Positions 9,382 to 16,816 of a stretch of 64,000 nt of DNA are shown here, piece by piece (within the stretch, counting starts at the first letter, position 1; each line of letters begins with the position of its first letter). Under the pieces are notes generated by a model that ran no database searches, had not been told where the DNA came from, and saw only the letters and a list, made by a program, of their open reading frames with translations. The DNA comes from JAGQPD01 sp020426865 (GTDB lineage Bacteria > Planctomycetota > Planctomycetia > Pirellulales > Pirellulaceae): assembly GCA_041399065.1 (NCBI GenBank), contig JAWKTN010000003.1, positions 1,207,695-1,271,694 of the forward strand. The letters run 5' to 3'. The position numbers and the translations under genes are program-made.

Positions 9382-9735
9382 GTGGAGGGTCGGTTTGCCC
9401 CAAACAGAGCAGTGCCAAGGACTGGCCCGTATGGTGTTGACCCATTGCATCATAATGCCAATGTTGCTGTTCGCGATGCAAGCGGAAATCTTCTCAGCCA
9501 CGAACGTCCTGTCAGCGGAAACATGACACCGGCTGAGCAAGCGTTGGGATACCCCAAGAATACGCTTGCAAGTCATACCGAAGCGCGGGCTGTAACGCAT
9601 ACGCCGTTGCAGCCAGGACAGTCGATGACGATTACAGGCCAAAAGCCGCCATGCCCTTCGTGTAAAGGCTATATGGACCGTGCTGAAGAAGAAAGCGGCG
9701 CAACCTTCGCTACCGTTGGCGGGAGAATGGAGTAA
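9382..9735 (+). CDS. Orphan deaminase-type polymorphic toxin domain
   Basis: 117 aa from a GTG; the frame is closed by TAA just upstream (9367-9369). It carries the zinc-dependent deaminase signature: SHTEARAV (H-x-E, zinc ligand plus proton shuttle) and PPCPSCKGYMD (P-C-x-x-C). This fits the nucleic-acid/cytidine deaminase toxins found at the C-terminus of Rhs and other contact-dependent toxins. The delivery and repeat domains are absent, so it is a displaced or truncated toxin tip. An immunity-like gene follows about 40 bp downstream, the normal toxin-immunity order. It could be silent for lack of a carrier and secretion signal. Confidence 0.68.
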   Translation: MEGRFAPNRAVPRTGPYGVDPLHHNANVAVRDASGNLLSHERPVSGNMTPAEQALGYPKNTLASHTEARAVTHTPLQPGQSMTITGQKPPCPSCKGYMDRAEEESGATFATVGGRME

Positions 9736-9777
9736 CGAAGATTTGGGAAGCACTGTTTGGAAAGAGTGGGAGCTAAA

Positions 9778-10161
9778 TTGAATAGTAAGTCATTCACGTC
9801 AAAGTGCGTTACCTTCCAAGAAGTTGATGGCGTTGTGATGGTTGGCTTTGCGGACGATGAGTTCAACACCAACCAGTACGTTCTGCTTCAGCGCACGTTG
9901 CAGCCTGATGAGCACGATCGAAGCCTTGGGTGGGACATCGTACATCTTCAAGTCGATAGCCCAGACCAGTCAGGATACGACAGCATCAAGAATATACGGG
10001 TAACACTGTCTGGCATCCGAATTGAATTGACCTCAGAGGCTCTGTCGGTGTTCAACTGTAGTGACGTGGATATCGCTTTCGATATCGACGGTGATCGCTA
10101 CTCAGACTTGCTTGCGCAACTCAAGCACGTCGTTGATGAGTGTACACCGCTAACGGTCTAG
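9778..10161 (+). CDS. Imm10-like immunity protein
   Basis: 127 aa if translation begins at TTG 9778, which has GGAG 5 nt upstream; an earlier TTG at 9757 is also possible. A small acidic alpha+beta protein (FQEVDGVVMVGFADDE, then YVLLQRTLQPDEHDRSLGWDIVHLQV, and SGIRIELTSEAL) resembling the Imm10 family paired with deaminase and other polymorphic toxins. Its position directly after the deaminase domain supports a role in binding and blocking that toxin. Family assignment is from pattern memory and should be tested; the toxin-immunity order is seen directly. Confidence 0.6.
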   Translation: MNSKSFTSKCVTFQEVDGVVMVGFADDEFNTNQYVLLQRTLQPDEHDRSLGWDIVHLQVDSPDQSGYDSIKNIRVTLSGIRIELTSEALSVFNCSDVDIAFDIDGDRYSDLLAQLKHVVDECTPLTV

Positions 10162-10543
10162 CTGCCGCGACGATGACGCCAACGGAGGCGAGCGTTAGCG
10201 CAGCGGCGGCAGGAAGCCGCCGCATTCTTGGCAGGATGCACCGCCGGGCGAATGGATGTTGCCGCAGCGAACGAGTCTCCACGCCCGGCGGAACCTGAGT
10301 TGACGTTCCAACGGGATGGCGTGCGGCTGGCAGCGGAAAGTACGTGTCGGTTGGCAACAGGGAAAGAACTGGAGGCCGAAGGCACGGCGGGCATGGACGA
10401 CCGCCGGAATGACGGCCGCGGCGCCCGGCTGGCGTCCGAAGGCCGTGGGGACGAAGCGGTTCGATGAGAGGGGCATAGAAGGCATCAGGCTCTACGCTGC
10501 TTTCCGCGATGCCCGATGGTATACTCGGGTAAAGGATACAGAC
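10162..10543. other. GC-rich structured intergenic region
   Basis: About 380 bp of much higher GC than its neighbours. It holds clear inverted repeats: GCGGCGGC (10203-10210) with GCCGCCGC (10216-10223), and CCGCCGGGCG (10241-10250) with CGCCCGGCGG (10282-10291). Frames on both strands are open only because of composition and show no domain. It may be a structured spacer or imported repeat. Confidence 0.5.
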
Positions 10544-11137
10544 ATGATTGTGATAAAATATACCGGTGACGCCCTTTGGGAAAGGATAGAACGAGCTGTG
10601 GAGAAAGTGAAGTAGCGGCTTCGTCGCGTTACCAGTGCCCTCAACGAGGCGCAAATTCCGTATGCAGTGATCGGCGGCAATGCGGTGCAACTTTGGGTTG
10701 CCCAGGTTGATGAGTCTGCTGTACGAAACACTCGCGATGTCGATTTTTTGCTGAACCGCGAAGACATGGACGCAGCTAAAGGAGCTTTAGCTCCCGCAGG
10801 TTTCATCTTTCAAGAGGTCGCAGAAGTCCCGATGTTTCTAGACGGCCCAAGCGGAACGCCACGAGATGCCGTGCAAGTGGTGTATGCCGGTGAGAAGGTG
10901 CGTGCAGAGTGTTCGGAATCAGCGCCAACCCTCGATCGCTTTGAATTGATCAAGTCCATGCGGACGCTTACATTCCCGGAGCTTGTTCGTATGAAGCTCA
11001 CGAGCCATCGACTAAAAGACCGCGTCCACTTGCAAGATATGATCTCTGTCGGCCTCATTGACGAAACCTGGTTAGATCGCTTTTCGCCAGAACTACGATT
11101 ACGGCTGAAGGAGTTACTAGACAATCCTGGCGGATGA
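10544..11137 (+). pseudogene. Nucleotidyltransferase-like gene with in-frame amber stop
   Basis: Starting at ATG 10544 (AAGGAT upstream), the frame reads a short N-terminus ending AVEKVK, then TAG at 10613-10615, then continues without shift as RLRRVTSALNEAQIPYAVIGGNAVQLW. The rest has the GGNA nucleotide-binding turn, NTRDVDFLL (the two catalytic Asp of the polymerase-beta fold), FPELVRMKLTSHRLKDRVHL and a conserved C-terminus. Related minimal nucleotidyltransferases keep Gln or Arg at the stop position, so a CAG-to-TAG change is likely. Restart at GTG 10667 would begin just before GGNA and might still give a core domain. Relatives include type IV toxin-antitoxin AbiEii/MNT-like proteins. 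Confidence 0.75.
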
Positions 11138-11187
11138 GGCCTCGGTATGACTACACTTGCCAGTTGGTCGCTGAAACCTTTGAATAA

Positions 11188-11623
11188 GTTGTAGCCCCAA
11201 AGGCAACACTCAACACTTACGGTGATGCTCTACGCAAAACGTTGGGTCCCGCGCGTACATCCCACGCCGACGAATATGCAGCGATACTTCGTCATGCCGA
11301 GCAGTCCCAGGTTCCCGTGACGTTTAGACCAGGAACCCTCGCTTACGAGCCGTCATTGCGGGCGGGGAGCCCAGGCCGTCTGATACTTGACCCCGATGCG
11401 TCTATTGGAGCTTTAAGGCACGAATATCGCCATATGCTCGATGATTTTGATCTAGGGCATCCGGGGTTTCGGATCATGGAAAGATTCCAATGCATTCTGG
11501 CGATTGGAGTATCGCGGGTACATGGAAGAGATTGGCGTTGCCCGCCAAATCCGTGATTATGATGCCGGTCGCACAATTCTCCAGGAGATGAGGGCACGCC
11601 GACATGAGATTCTTGGAAGATAA
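11188..11623 (+). pseudogene. HExxH (zincin-like) polymorphic toxin domain, truncated and frameshifted
   Basis: The frame opens after TAA at 11185 with no good start codon and reads ...GDALRKTLGPARTSHADEYAAI, RLILDPDASIGALRHEYRHMLDDFDLGHPGFRI. HEYRH is a metallopeptidase HExxH motif. One extra base near 11480 breaks the frame; the next frame continues FWRLEYRGYMEEIGVARQIRDYDAGRTI and ends at TAA 11621-11623. The whole resembles the C-terminal toxin tip of a large secreted protein that has lost its carrier. A small gene overlaps the downstream edge in toxin-immunity order. It is probably inactive. Confidence 0.62.
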
Positions 11624-11633
11624 AGGAGCGAGT

Positions 11634-11885
11634 ATGATTGACGTACAGTACGAAATCGGTCGAATCGTAAGCAATTCGCTGCCGGAAGCCGAACTCCTTG
11701 AGTACCTGGATAGCGAGTTTCTGTTGATACGTGCTAACGTCATCATGAGTGTCGCACGTCGTCGCTTGGATTCGGCCCAGATAATCGACAAGCTTGATCG
11801 TCTGGCCAGGCTAGCCTGGATTCCGATGGAGCCGGATCCACCTAAGGATTTGGCGGGTTGCGGGCATCCACCGTGGTTTAGTTAG
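11634..11885 (+). CDS. Small unknown protein, possible immunity partner
   Basis: 83 aa from ATG 11634 with AGGAG about 6 nt upstream, placed 10 bp after the frameshifted HExxH toxin remnant. MIDVQYEIGRIVSNSLPEAE, then FLLIRANVIMSVARRR, suggests a short all-helical (HEAT-like) protein. The last residues (AGCGHPPWFS) look unrelated to the rest, so the native C-terminus may have been lost, perhaps when the adjacent transposase element inserted. Function is inferred only from position. Confidence 0.45.
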   Translation: MIDVQYEIGRIVSNSLPEAELLEYLDSEFLLIRANVIMSVARRRLDSAQIIDKLDRLARLAWIPMEPDPPKDLAGCGHPPWFS

Positions 11886-11907
11886 TTGCTTTACACCACA
11901 GTAGCTT

Positions 11908-13623
11908 TTAGCCGAAGACGAGCTGCAACTTTCGGTTGCCGAGCCAAGGGATCTTGGGTTCTTTCGAAGGAAAACCGGCCGCCATCAACAACGGATTGTG
12001 CGTTCGTTTCTGGAACTGCACTACGACATGTTTGTCTTCAATAATGATTTGCGCCGTGGCGTCGACGAAATCTCGGAAGAGATGCTTGGATTTAGCGGTC
12101 GCATACCCGTTACCAATGCACTGGCCGAGATAGCGGTAAAGGCTACTAGCCATCAAGGTGAGCTGAAGATCGCAGTTGACTTTTAGCGCCACGGCGGACG
12201 AGAGGGCGTCCATGTGAAAGAAATCGACTCCGTCTTCGATGTTATTTTCGATCAACATGCGCTGAGCGTATCGTTCGATTAGGTTGGCTGGCGAGCGACG
12301 CAATTGGTTCGTTAATAACAAGGTTGGTTGATCGTGACCAAGATCCGCAACCGTAATCTGTCGAATGGGGCCGTCGTAGTCGGACAGCGTAATTCGTTCG
12401 TCAATAATGCGCGGGGTCCTGTACGCGCGTGATACTCCCTGCAACTCGATGCGACGCCACGCACTGCGCGGGCGACTCTCGATATCCGCCGTCGTCGTCG
12501 GTGCGCGTCGACGAAGAGTGATGAAATGAATCCCCTGCTGGTTGAGCACGCTCAAGTTTTCATGCGTTGTCAGCTTCGAATCGAAGATTAACTCTTCGGG
12601 CAATTTCCCCGTCCGCTTCTTCCAGAATCGAACGAACTCAAAGATTTCATCATTCTGTTGCTCTTTCCGAATATCCGTCCGCCCGTAACAAAAATACCGA
12701 TGTTCGCCATCCTGCGCCAAAAAGGCGAGAATTCCCTTCTGCGAACGGCTGCGTTTTGATACGTAGTGCTTCTCCAGCAACGGATCGTCACCGTGAAAGG
12801 GAATCGTGTGAAAGTCCAAATCGAAGGACGTTCCATGCTCCAAACCGAGTTTGGTGACGGCCTTGAACCAATGATTGAGAAGCTTCGGATAACAGCCAGG
12901 ATCGATCCGACAACTGTACTCCGACAAAAACGAACGCTTGGGAATCACATTTAGGCCGGCAAACAATGCCAAGCCTTCATCCAGTACGGCACTCATCACA
13001 TGTGTGTGACGTTGCGTGCCGAAAAGCTTCAGCGCCAGCAGGCTGCGCAACGCATGGGTCGCCGGCACCATCTTCGAGCCGGGCAAGCCACATTTCATGA
13101 CAAGTCGATCAAAGCCCAGCTCCACCAACGCGGGAACGAACAAGAACAGTCCACCAAATTTCGTGCGAAACGTCCGTGGACTGAGATTCAATTCGTTGGC
13201 ATTGGCAATATCCGCCGCTGTGGGCCGCGTCGATGTGACGCGATCCTCGTCAAGTCGACGAGGTAACTTGGCGAATCCTTCTTTCCTTAACACGTCAGCA
13301 ATGGCAACCGTCGTACGCTTGCATCCGTCACGCGCCAATGCTTCGCGGATATCGTAAATCGACAGGTTTTGCTTTCGTAGTTCAATAATCCGCTGACGGA
13401 CGACATCTCCCGCTTTACTGGTGGAACGGGCGGAATCCACGAAGAATTGGCGATCAGGGTTCTGGCGGAACTGATGAACCAGTTGTTGAAAACTTCCCAA
13501 GGTGTACCCGAAACGTGAAGCTACTTGACGTCCAGGCATGCGATCGACAAAATAGGCTCGCAAGGCTTCATACTGGCGATGGGTAGTGTTTTGAGGACTG
13601 AGAAATGTCTGAACTGGATCCAT
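11908..13623 (-). CDS. DDE transposase (IS4-superfamily type)
   Basis: 571 aa from ATG 13623 (MDPVQTFLSPQNTTHRQYEAL); the frame is open to 13734 but the extra residues look non-native. The N-terminal ~140 aa contain two HTH-like stretches (GRQVASRFGYTLGSFQQLVH, YDIREALARDGCKRTT). The RNase-H-like core has FDLDFHTIPFHGD (first Asp), EELIFDSKLTTHENL (second Asp) and RMLIENNIEDGVDFF (Glu), spaced as in IS4/IS1634-like enzymes. No internal stop, so the element may still be active or recently was. The exact ends were not found. A TATAAT lies upstream between inverted ACTTAACAT repeats. Confidence 0.85.
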   Translation of the reverse strand: MDPVQTFLSPQNTTHRQYEALRAYFVDRMPGRQVASRFGYTLGSFQQLVHQFRQNPDRQFFVDSARSTSKAGDVVRQRIIELRKQNLSIYDIREALARDGCKRTTVAIADVLRKEGFAKLPRRLDEDRVTSTRPTAADIANANELNLSPRTFRTKFGGLFLFVPALVELGFDRLVMKCGLPGSKMVPATHALRSLLALKLFGTQRHTHVMSAVLDEGLALFAGLNVIPKRSFLSEYSCRIDPGCYPKLLNHWFKAVTKLGLEHGTSFDLDFHTIPFHGDDPLLEKHYVSKRSRSQKGILAFLAQDGEHRYFCYGRTDIRKEQQNDEIFEFVRFWKKRTGKLPEELIFDSKLTTHENLSVLNQQGIHFITLRRRAPTTTADIESRPRSAWRRIELQGVSRAYRTPRIIDERITLSDYDGPIRQITVADLGHDQPTLLLTNQLRRSPANLIERYAQRMLIENNIEDGVDFFHMDALSSAVALKVNCDLQLTLMASSLYRYLGQCIGNGYATAKSKHLFRDFVDATAQIIIEDKHVVVQFQKRTHNPLLMAAGFPSKEPKIPWLGNRKLQLVFG

Positions 13624-13631
13624 AGTCCACC

Positions 13632-13814
13632 ACTTAACATAAAACGGCACAAACAAAATTGTTAATCCGAGCCGCGTCCAGTGACCCACCTTTGTGTCAT
13701 CTTGTGCAATGGCCTTTTCTCTCGGGGAAACCACGCTTTCTCAAGCACTGACTCGTCATCGCACATGTTAGTCACTCCAACTTAACATCGCGAATTATAC
13801 CGTTTATGTTAAGT
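13632..13814 (-). promoter_or_regulatory. Transposase upstream region with repeated ACTTAACAT operator-like sites
   Basis: ACTTAACAT occurs at 13632-13640 and 13780-13788, and its exact reverse complement at 13806-13814. The last two form a 9-bp inverted repeat around a minus-strand TATAAT (13794-13799). The -10-like hexamer inside an inverted repeat suggests an autoregulated transposase promoter or a terminal-repeat/transposase-binding site. No good -35 hexamer is visible. Confidence 0.45.
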
Positions 13815-13930
13815 AGCTACCTATAGCACTTTTTTCAGATCCTGTGCACATCCCGACCGCTTTCCCCCAGCCATTTCGGCAGTCCTTAGGTGGATCCGGC
13901 CCCATGGGAATCCAGGCTAGGGGTCGCCTC

Positions 13931-14083
13931 AGGCAAACCGCCTGGGGGCGGTTGTGCCTGCAACCCTGCACGGGTTGCGGCTCGCCGGGGCGAGCCTGGA
14001 GGCCGAACCGGCTGGGGCCGGTTGCGTCCTCTCGCCTCCGCTGAACGCTCCGGCGTGCGGGGACTCCTGTACGGAGTCCCCGC
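13931..14083. repeat. Train of five strong stem-loops
   Basis: Five consecutive near-perfect hairpins in 153 bp: AACCGCC/GGCGGTT (13936-13953) enclosed by AGGCA/TGCCT; GCAACCC/GGGTTGC (13960-13978); GGCTCGCC/GGCGAGCC (13979-13996); AACCGGC/GCCGGTT (14006-14023); and an 11-bp stem GCGGGGACTCC/GGAGTCCCCGC (14057-14083). Loops are 2-5 nt, two of them TGGG. GC is far above the flanks. No protein frame explains it. It may be a structured RNA, a recombination/cruciform element or a degenerate GC repeat. Confidence 0.75.
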
Positions 14084-14807
14084 TAAGCCTCGCTGCGCTC
14101 GGCAGAGTCTGCTGTAGGATGTGCGGATCAACTCAGACAATTCACTGAGTTCGACACATTTCCTCGTCGTCGGACCCGATACGCGACCGGCTCGGCGGTA
14201 CACTTATTCGCGTCACTTCTTACTCAAACCCCGCCGAACTGCATGGCAAACTTCGCGTGATCAAGTCGGCCATCAACCCGGCCACCTTCTCTTTGCGCAA
14301 CTCATGATGTCGCCGACACTTCCATCTCTTCGGAAATACAGGAACCGCAACCATAAGAAGACCGCACGTTTGCCATTCGGACGGTGTGACAATGGGCTCT
14401 CCGACCTGTCGACGTTTCCAACATATTCAAGCATCCAAGGCTCCGCCAAAGATCACGCAGACGAATTCACGACCTCACACCTACCGGCGTTAGACGTTGC
14501 TCGTCCAGCCATTGGCACTTTCTGCGGCAGTTCGCTGGTGACAAGCCTGCTAGAATTTATCGTCGCCCAGACAGCTCTGATAGTTCCGTGAGAATGCGGC
14601 ACTCGCTTCGCGTCGTCGAGTCTTCGCGACAACCGCCCGTGCAAATGGGAATCAGCAGATGGCCAGCGGTCGCTAACGGAATTCAATTTGAGATAATGGC
14701 AATTCGAGACATGCGACCGCTCATCAAGTTCTGCGACTTGTACCGGCGACGACTTTCCGTTGTAGACTGAGGGTTTCAAATTGACTGGCGTGCTGATTGC
14801 AAAACGA
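14084..14807. other. Intergenic region, no gene supported
   Basis: About 720 bp after the hairpin train. The longest frames (about 156 aa rightward, 179 aa leftward) have no start signals, domains or consistent codon use. The promoter of the following lipoprotein gene should be here but is not evident. Confidence 0.45.
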
Positions 14808-15707
14808 ATGAGCTCAATTGCTCTTATTGCCTTAGCTCTACTGGGATGCGGGCGCGTCGAGCCCGTTGCGCCGACCGATGCCCCAACCCAGAGGACGACC
14901 GTTGCCTCTCCTTTCACGGCTCTAAAGCCGGGAGACGAACGCCAAGTGGCCGGCGTTCGACTCTGCTGGTGCCCGCCCGGTCGCTTTCTCATGGGCAGTC
15001 CGCCGGACGAACCGGAACGCCGCCCCGGAGAAGACCAAGTCGAGGTGACGCTTACGAACGGCTTCTGGATGGGAAAGTACGAAACGACGCAGCGAGAGTG
15101 GAAACGCGTGGTCGGAAAGTTGCCGGGCGAACTAACCGAGGAGTTGCCCGAGGGCGACGACTATCCGGTCGGTAACGTCAACTTCAGCGAAGCCGAACTT
15201 TATTGCCAGAAGCTCACCATGCTCGGGCACCAGTCCGGCGACCTGCCGAACGATTGGGAGTTCCGGCTTCCGACCGAGGCTCAGTGGGAATACTCGTGTC
15301 GAGCCGGGACAACGACGTCCACTTCATTTGGTGACAAGCTGAGCAGCAATCAAGCGAATTTTCGAGGAAAGGCGTACAACGGGGCCGACCAAGGACCGTC
15401 GCTCAGTCGGGCCGCCAAAGTCGGCAACTACCCCGCCAACCCGTGGGGCCTGCACGACATGCATGGTAACATCTTTGAATGGTGCCGAGACTGGTACCAC
15501 CTAAGACTACCCGGCGGCCGGGACCCCGACTTGCATCAGGCTGAGGATTCGGCCTCGAGAAGCGAACACGGGGACATTTCACGTGCGCGTCGTGGTGGGT
15601 GTTGGGCGGATGATGGGTGGGCTTGTCGGTCAGCCTTCCGTTTGCGGTTTGAACCGGAACGCAGATGCGACCACATCGTCTTCCGCTTGGTGGCCGTTCC
15701 GCGATAG
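14808..15707 (+). CDS. Lipoprotein with SUMF1/formylglycine-generating-enzyme-like domain
   Basis: 299 aa from ATG 14808, chosen because MSSIALIALALLGCG is a compact lipoprotein signal with lipobox LLGC; a TTG at 14781 is the alternative. Residues ~45-297 form the SUMF1 fold: GRFLMGSPPDEPERRPGEDQ, MGKYETTQREWKRV, EFRLPTEAQWEYSCRAG, WGLHDMHGNIFEWCRDWY and a C-terminal RRGGCWADD...CRSAFRLR. The paired catalytic Cys of true formylglycine-generating enzymes (C-x4-C in the GGS motif) is not in the standard arrangement, so sulfatase activation is unlikely. Such domains in Planctomycetes often serve as binding or scaffold modules. Membrane-anchored, outward-facing. Confidence 0.85.
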   Translation: MSSIALIALALLGCGRVEPVAPTDAPTQRTTVASPFTALKPGDERQVAGVRLCWCPPGRFLMGSPPDEPERRPGEDQVEVTLTNGFWMGKYETTQREWKRVVGKLPGELTEELPEGDDYPVGNVNFSEAELYCQKLTMLGHQSGDLPNDWEFRLPTEAQWEYSCRAGTTTSTSFGDKLSSNQANFRGKAYNGADQGPSLSRAAKVGNYPANPWGLHDMHGNIFEWCRDWYHLRLPGGRDPDLHQAEDSASRSEHGDISRARRGGCWADDGWACRSAFRLRFEPERRCDHIVFRLVAVPR

Positions 15708-15822
15708 CCAGCTCGGAACGGCCGATACGTGCAGCGTAAGCGCTCGTTTTTCCGGCCATGATTCGACAGCCCCAGCCCCGATCCGGAGCAACCAGAAACT
15801 TACGAAACAAGGATGTAGCGAA

Positions 15823-16683
15823 ATGGGAGAGTACGCGAATCGTTTGCACCGAAAGATGGCCGCTCGAGCGCACCACTTGCCAACCACAGAGCCGAAGCGA
15901 CTCCCCGGTGAATTATTGCCAGGGGGCATCAAGGATATTCCAACCCTGATCAAGGAAGGACATGACCCGATCCACGCAGTCTATGTCTTCATGCAGAACT
16001 TCACATCCCATTTTGCTGAGGGCGTGTCCGAACTGCCCGAAATGAAGTTGTGGGCTCGGGCTGTAGCGACAGCCGAAGATGAGTATATGCCTTCCGGTCC
16101 CCCGATGAGTCCGTTGACGGGGAGCTATTTCTGGATGTGGGCGCTTTACGATTTACGGATCGGCAAGAGCACGGATACGCTCGCTTACTGCCAAATCGCC
16201 GCCAACGACATCATCCAGATGAACGCTCATCAGTTGGACGCCTTGAAAAAGATGGAGCGCTCCCGCATGGGTGTCTACGAACACATCGGTACGCACGGGC
16301 CGCACATCCGACTGCGGGAGCTGATCACCAACAGCGGCTTGGACTGTCATTGCCCCAGCGGCTACAGGGGAAAGAAGGGCGAGCTGTGGTACGTCCGTCT
16401 GCTCCCACCGCTCGAGCCCGATCACGCGATCTACTGGATTGCCATGACAACTCCCTACGTCCTGATCGGTGCCACTAAGTCGGATTGGATCGACTTTCTG
16501 AAGCGCACCATGCTCCAGTGCGACGGCCCAAATGACGCGACTCGGCTACACAATCTGCTCAAGTACGGCCTGGTGCCCAACTACTGGAACGAGTTTGTCT
16601 TCAAGTCGTACCACCATCACCAACACGACGCCGTTTTTCTGACCGGGATTCCCGACATGGAGGCCACATTGCCGCACGCGTAG
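15823..16683 (+). CDS. Unknown protein, 286 aa
   Basis: Starts at ATG 15823 with AAGGA about 10 nt upstream, 115 bp after the SUMF1 lipoprotein and on the same strand. Soluble, no signal peptide. Notable stretches are GSYFWMWALYDLRIGKS, GLDCHCPSGYRGKKGELWYVRLLPP, YVLIGATKSDWIDFLKR and a His-rich FKSYHHHQHDAVFLTGIPD. The WIDFLKR and WNEFVF segments suggest a compact globular protein, but I do not recognise the family. It ends in convergent orientation with the integrase, with a hairpin between. Confidence 0.72.
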   Translation: MGEYANRLHRKMAARAHHLPTTEPKRLPGELLPGGIKDIPTLIKEGHDPIHAVYVFMQNFTSHFAEGVSELPEMKLWARAVATAEDEYMPSGPPMSPLTGSYFWMWALYDLRIGKSTDTLAYCQIAANDIIQMNAHQLDALKKMERSRMGVYEHIGTHGPHIRLRELITNSGLDCHCPSGYRGKKGELWYVRLLPPLEPDHAIYWIAMTTPYVLIGATKSDWIDFLKRTMLQCDGPNDATRLHNLLKYGLVPNYWNEFVFKSYHHHQHDAVFLTGIPDMEATLPHA

Positions 16684-16750
16684 GGGAGGACGAAAAACCG
16701 AATGAGCAGGTTTTCGGTCGGTAGGCGGCAATTCGAAGTCTCGGCAACGG

Positions 16751-16775
16751 GACGGCCCCGTTTGGGGCAGCCGTC
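16751..16775. terminator. Hairpin between convergent genes
   Basis: GACGG-CCCC-GTTT-GGGG-CAG-CCGTC forms a strong stem with a small bulge between the unknown gene and the integrase stop. There is no clear T-run on either side, so it is a plausible bidirectional terminator rather than a classical one. Confidence 0.4.
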
Positions 16776-16816
16776 CGGAACCCCGTATCCTTGCACGCCG
16801 CACAGGGACCGCCTTC

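Noticed and set aside
10158..10690. Overlapping frames of 70-190 aa on both strands
   Set aside because: Open only because of high GC; no starts, domains or consistent codon use.
14121..14591. 156-aa rightward frame
   Set aside because: Unbiased codon use, no motif, begins inside the hairpin-rich stretch.
14808..15707. True formylglycine-generating enzyme
   Set aside because: The catalytic Cys pair is not in the standard spacing and no sulfatase is adjacent.
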